A DNA stretch of 64,000 nt from Bordetella genomosp. 2 (GTDB lineage Bacteria; Pseudomonadota; Gammaproteobacteria; Burkholderiales; Burkholderiaceae_B). How positions within the stretch are numbered: position 1 is the stretch's first letter; every line of letters starts with the position of its first letter. The position numbers were made by a program, and so were the translations under genes. The notes under the pieces are model-generated. The model was given only the letters and a program-made list of their open reading frames with translations. It ran no database searches and had not been told where the DNA came from. The stretch is taken from NCBI RefSeq assembly GCF_002261345.1, contig NZ_NEVT01000006.1:558001-622000 (forward strand). Direction: 5' to 3'. Shown here piece by piece: positions 62,943 to 64,000 of the stretch.

Positions 62943-63490
62943 ATCCCACCGACGCCGGCCTCCTCATCGACGACGACGAACTCTATCTGCGCACGCCGCA
63001 GCGCAGCCTGGCGCGCCATGGCCTGGAAACCCGCATCGCCACCAGCATCGCCGAGGCCTTGCGCGTGGCCGAGGAAATGCTGCCCGCGTTTGCGCTGGTG
63101 GACCTGCGCCTGGGCGAAGACTCGGGCCTGACCCTGATCCGGCCGCTGCGCGCCCTGCGCGCCGACATGCGCATCCTGCTGGTGACCGGCTATGCCAGCG
63201 TGGCCACCGCCGTCGAGGCCATCAAGCGCGGCGCCGACGACTACCTGCCCAAGCCCGCCACCGCGCCGATGATCCTGCGCACCCTCGGCCTGGCCAAGGC
63301 CGAATCAGTGGCCATCGAATCGACCATGACGCCCCTGCACCGGCTCGAATGGGAGCACATCCAGCAGGCGCTGCACGAATCCGGCGGCAACGTGTCGGCC
63401 GCGGCGCGCCTGCTCGGCATGCACCGGCGGTCGCTGCAGCGCAAGCTGGCCAAGAAACCCGGCCCCGAGCGCGACCCGGTACTCGAATGA
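62939..63490 (+). CDS. regA: RegA/PrrA-type redox response regulator
   Basis: Response regulator of 183 residues with a receiver and a Fis-like helix-turn-helix. The phosphoacceptor aspartate is in FALVDLRLGEDSGLTLI, with TGYASVATAVEAIKRGADDY and the lysine in LPKPAT. The C-terminal HTH, GNVSAAARLLGMHRRSLQRK, is the near-invariant DNA-contact segment of RegA, PrrA, ActR and RoxR. It controls respiratory and redox genes. Two inverted repeats fitting RegA binding lie just downstream, before cyoA. Confidence 0.94.
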   Translation: MNPTDAGLLIDDDELYLRTPQRSLARHGLETRIATSIAEALRVAEEMLPAFALVDLRLGEDSGLTLIRPLRALRADMRILLVTGYASVATAVEAIKRGADDYLPKPATAPMILRTLGLAKAESVAIESTMTPLHRLEWEHIQQALHESGGNVSAAARLLGMHRRSLQRKLAKKPGPERDPVLE

Positions 63491-63500
63491 GCCGCGCCGA

Positions 63501-63521
63501 GGTGCGACACGTTGTCGCACC
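63501..63521. promoter_or_regulatory. RegA-type box 1 upstream of cyoA
   Basis: GGTGCGAC-ACGTT-GTCGCACC is an 8-bp perfect inverted repeat with a 5-nt spacer. Its core GCGAC-N5-GTCGC fits the GCGNC/GNCGC half-sites described for RegA/PrrA. It lies 11 nt after regA. Confidence 0.6.
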
Positions 63522-63599
63522 CTGCCGGCGGCGCCACCGCAAGCGTCGCCCCGGCTGCGCCGCTATACCTCCCCCGATCCGCCCCTGAATGCGCTGAGT

Positions 63600-63620
63600 G
63601 ATGCGACTTTTCGTCGCATC
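63600..63620. promoter_or_regulatory. RegA-type box 2 upstream of cyoA
   Basis: GATGCGAC-TTTTC-GTCGCATC is a second perfect 8-bp inverted repeat with the same core and spacing as box 1. The two box centres are 99 bp apart. It lies about 117 nt before the cyoA start. Confidence 0.6.
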
Positions 63621-63736
63621 TTTGCGCTGCAACAAACCGATAGCATTGCGCCTTCGCCGCATTTTTGCGCCTGCGCAAGGCACAAGCATGCGATTTCGTT
63701 TTGCCACGCCGTGGCAATCCACCCTCAAGGCTGTAC

Positions 63737-64000
63737 GTGAAACACCCCCACTTCGCCACCCTCGGGCGCACGCTCGGTATCGGTGCGCTCATGCTGCTCG
63801 GCGGTTGCTCGATGGAAATCCTCAACCCCAAGGGAGACATCGGCGCCCAGGAAAAAACCCTGATTCTGACGGCCCTGGGGCTCATGCTCCTGGTCGTGGT
63901 GCCCGTCATCATCATGACGGTGTACTTCGTGTGGAAATACCGCGCCTCGAATACGCAGGCGGTCTACATGCCGCGCTGGGCCCATTCGACCCGCATCGAG
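63737..64000 (+). CDS. cyoA: Cytochrome o ubiquinol oxidase subunit II, 5' part
   Basis: N-terminal 88 residues of CyoA, cut by the right window edge. The GTG start at 63737 has an AAGG ribosome site. A lipoprotein signal (RTLGIGALMLLGGCSMEIL, lipobox LGGC) is followed by NPKGDIGAQEKTLILTALGL, the second helix (MLLVVVPVIIMTVYFVWKYR) and RASNTQAVYMPRWAHSTRIE, all matching CyoA. It would form, with cyoBCD to the right, the proton-pumping bo3 quinol oxidase. Two RegA-type boxes upstream suggest redox control by the adjacent regBA. Confidence 0.95.
   Translation, partial: MKHPHFATLGRTLGIGALMLLGGCSMEILNPKGDIGAQEKTLILTALGLMLLVVVPVIIMTVYFVWKYRASNTQAVYMPRWAHSTRIE

Overview
This window looks like chromosomal DNA of a Bordetella or a very close Alcaligenaceae relative. 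The evidence is uniformly high GC with no obvious islands of odd composition, Bug-family periplasmic receptors, a tonB-exbB-exbD operon with an EP/KP-rich TonB, a DUF3579-argF-argG neighbourhood, and RegB/RegA next to a cytochrome o oxidase operon. I cannot fix the species. I found no insertion sequence, tRNA, rRNA, CRISPR array or prophage, and no gene with a clear frameshift.

Layout. 1-1793 (minus): livK and the 5' part of livH, cut by the window edge. 2011-13771 (minus): a catabolic cassette of ABC permease, ATPase, permease, two COG1228-type amidohydrolases flanking putA, a CobW GTPase and the ABC binding protein. I read it as uptake and hydrolysis of a proline-containing compound, with PutA oxidising the freed proline. 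13887-27656 (minus): clpS, an alpha-2-macroglobulin gene, pbpC, clpA and pqiABC, with two periplasmic-defence genes separating clpS from clpA. 27878-33677: a cold-shock gene with a structured leader, a DUF192 protein, a beta-ketoadipyl-CoA-type thiolase, a ClC transporter, sodB and xseA. 34021-40296 (plus): a housekeeping envelope cluster (ExbB/ExbD-like pair, lpxK, Trm112-like, kdsB, adk, an SDR, murJ). 40402-41798: an orphan FecR-like regulator and rpsT.

41892-51837 is an accessory sugar-acid locus. The minus arm carries a DapA-type lyase, lactonase, GntR regulator, Ldh2-type dehydrogenase, IlvD/Edd dehydratase and HpaI-type aldolase. The plus arm carries two Bug receptors and a 2-hydroxyacid dehydrogenase. 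The two arms diverge from overlapping promoters that contain inverted repeats fitting a GntR operator. 51911-54871 holds DUF3579, argF and argG, with two tandem palindrome-rich repeats between argF and argG. 54962-61009 (minus) runs tonB-exbB-exbD, then a two-component system overlapping the potassium transporter gene kup. 61154-64000 holds a SelW-like Rdx protein, regB-regA and the start of cyoA, with two matching RegA-type boxes in front of cyoA.

No single locus is a dramatic unknown machine. The observations most worth following are the proline-derivative cassette with its border repeats, the two-component system fused to kup by overlap, the inverted DnaA-box pair in the xseA/exbB gap, the cold-shock leader hairpin that covers a ribosome binding site, the GntR-type divergent switch and the twin RegA boxes before cyoA.
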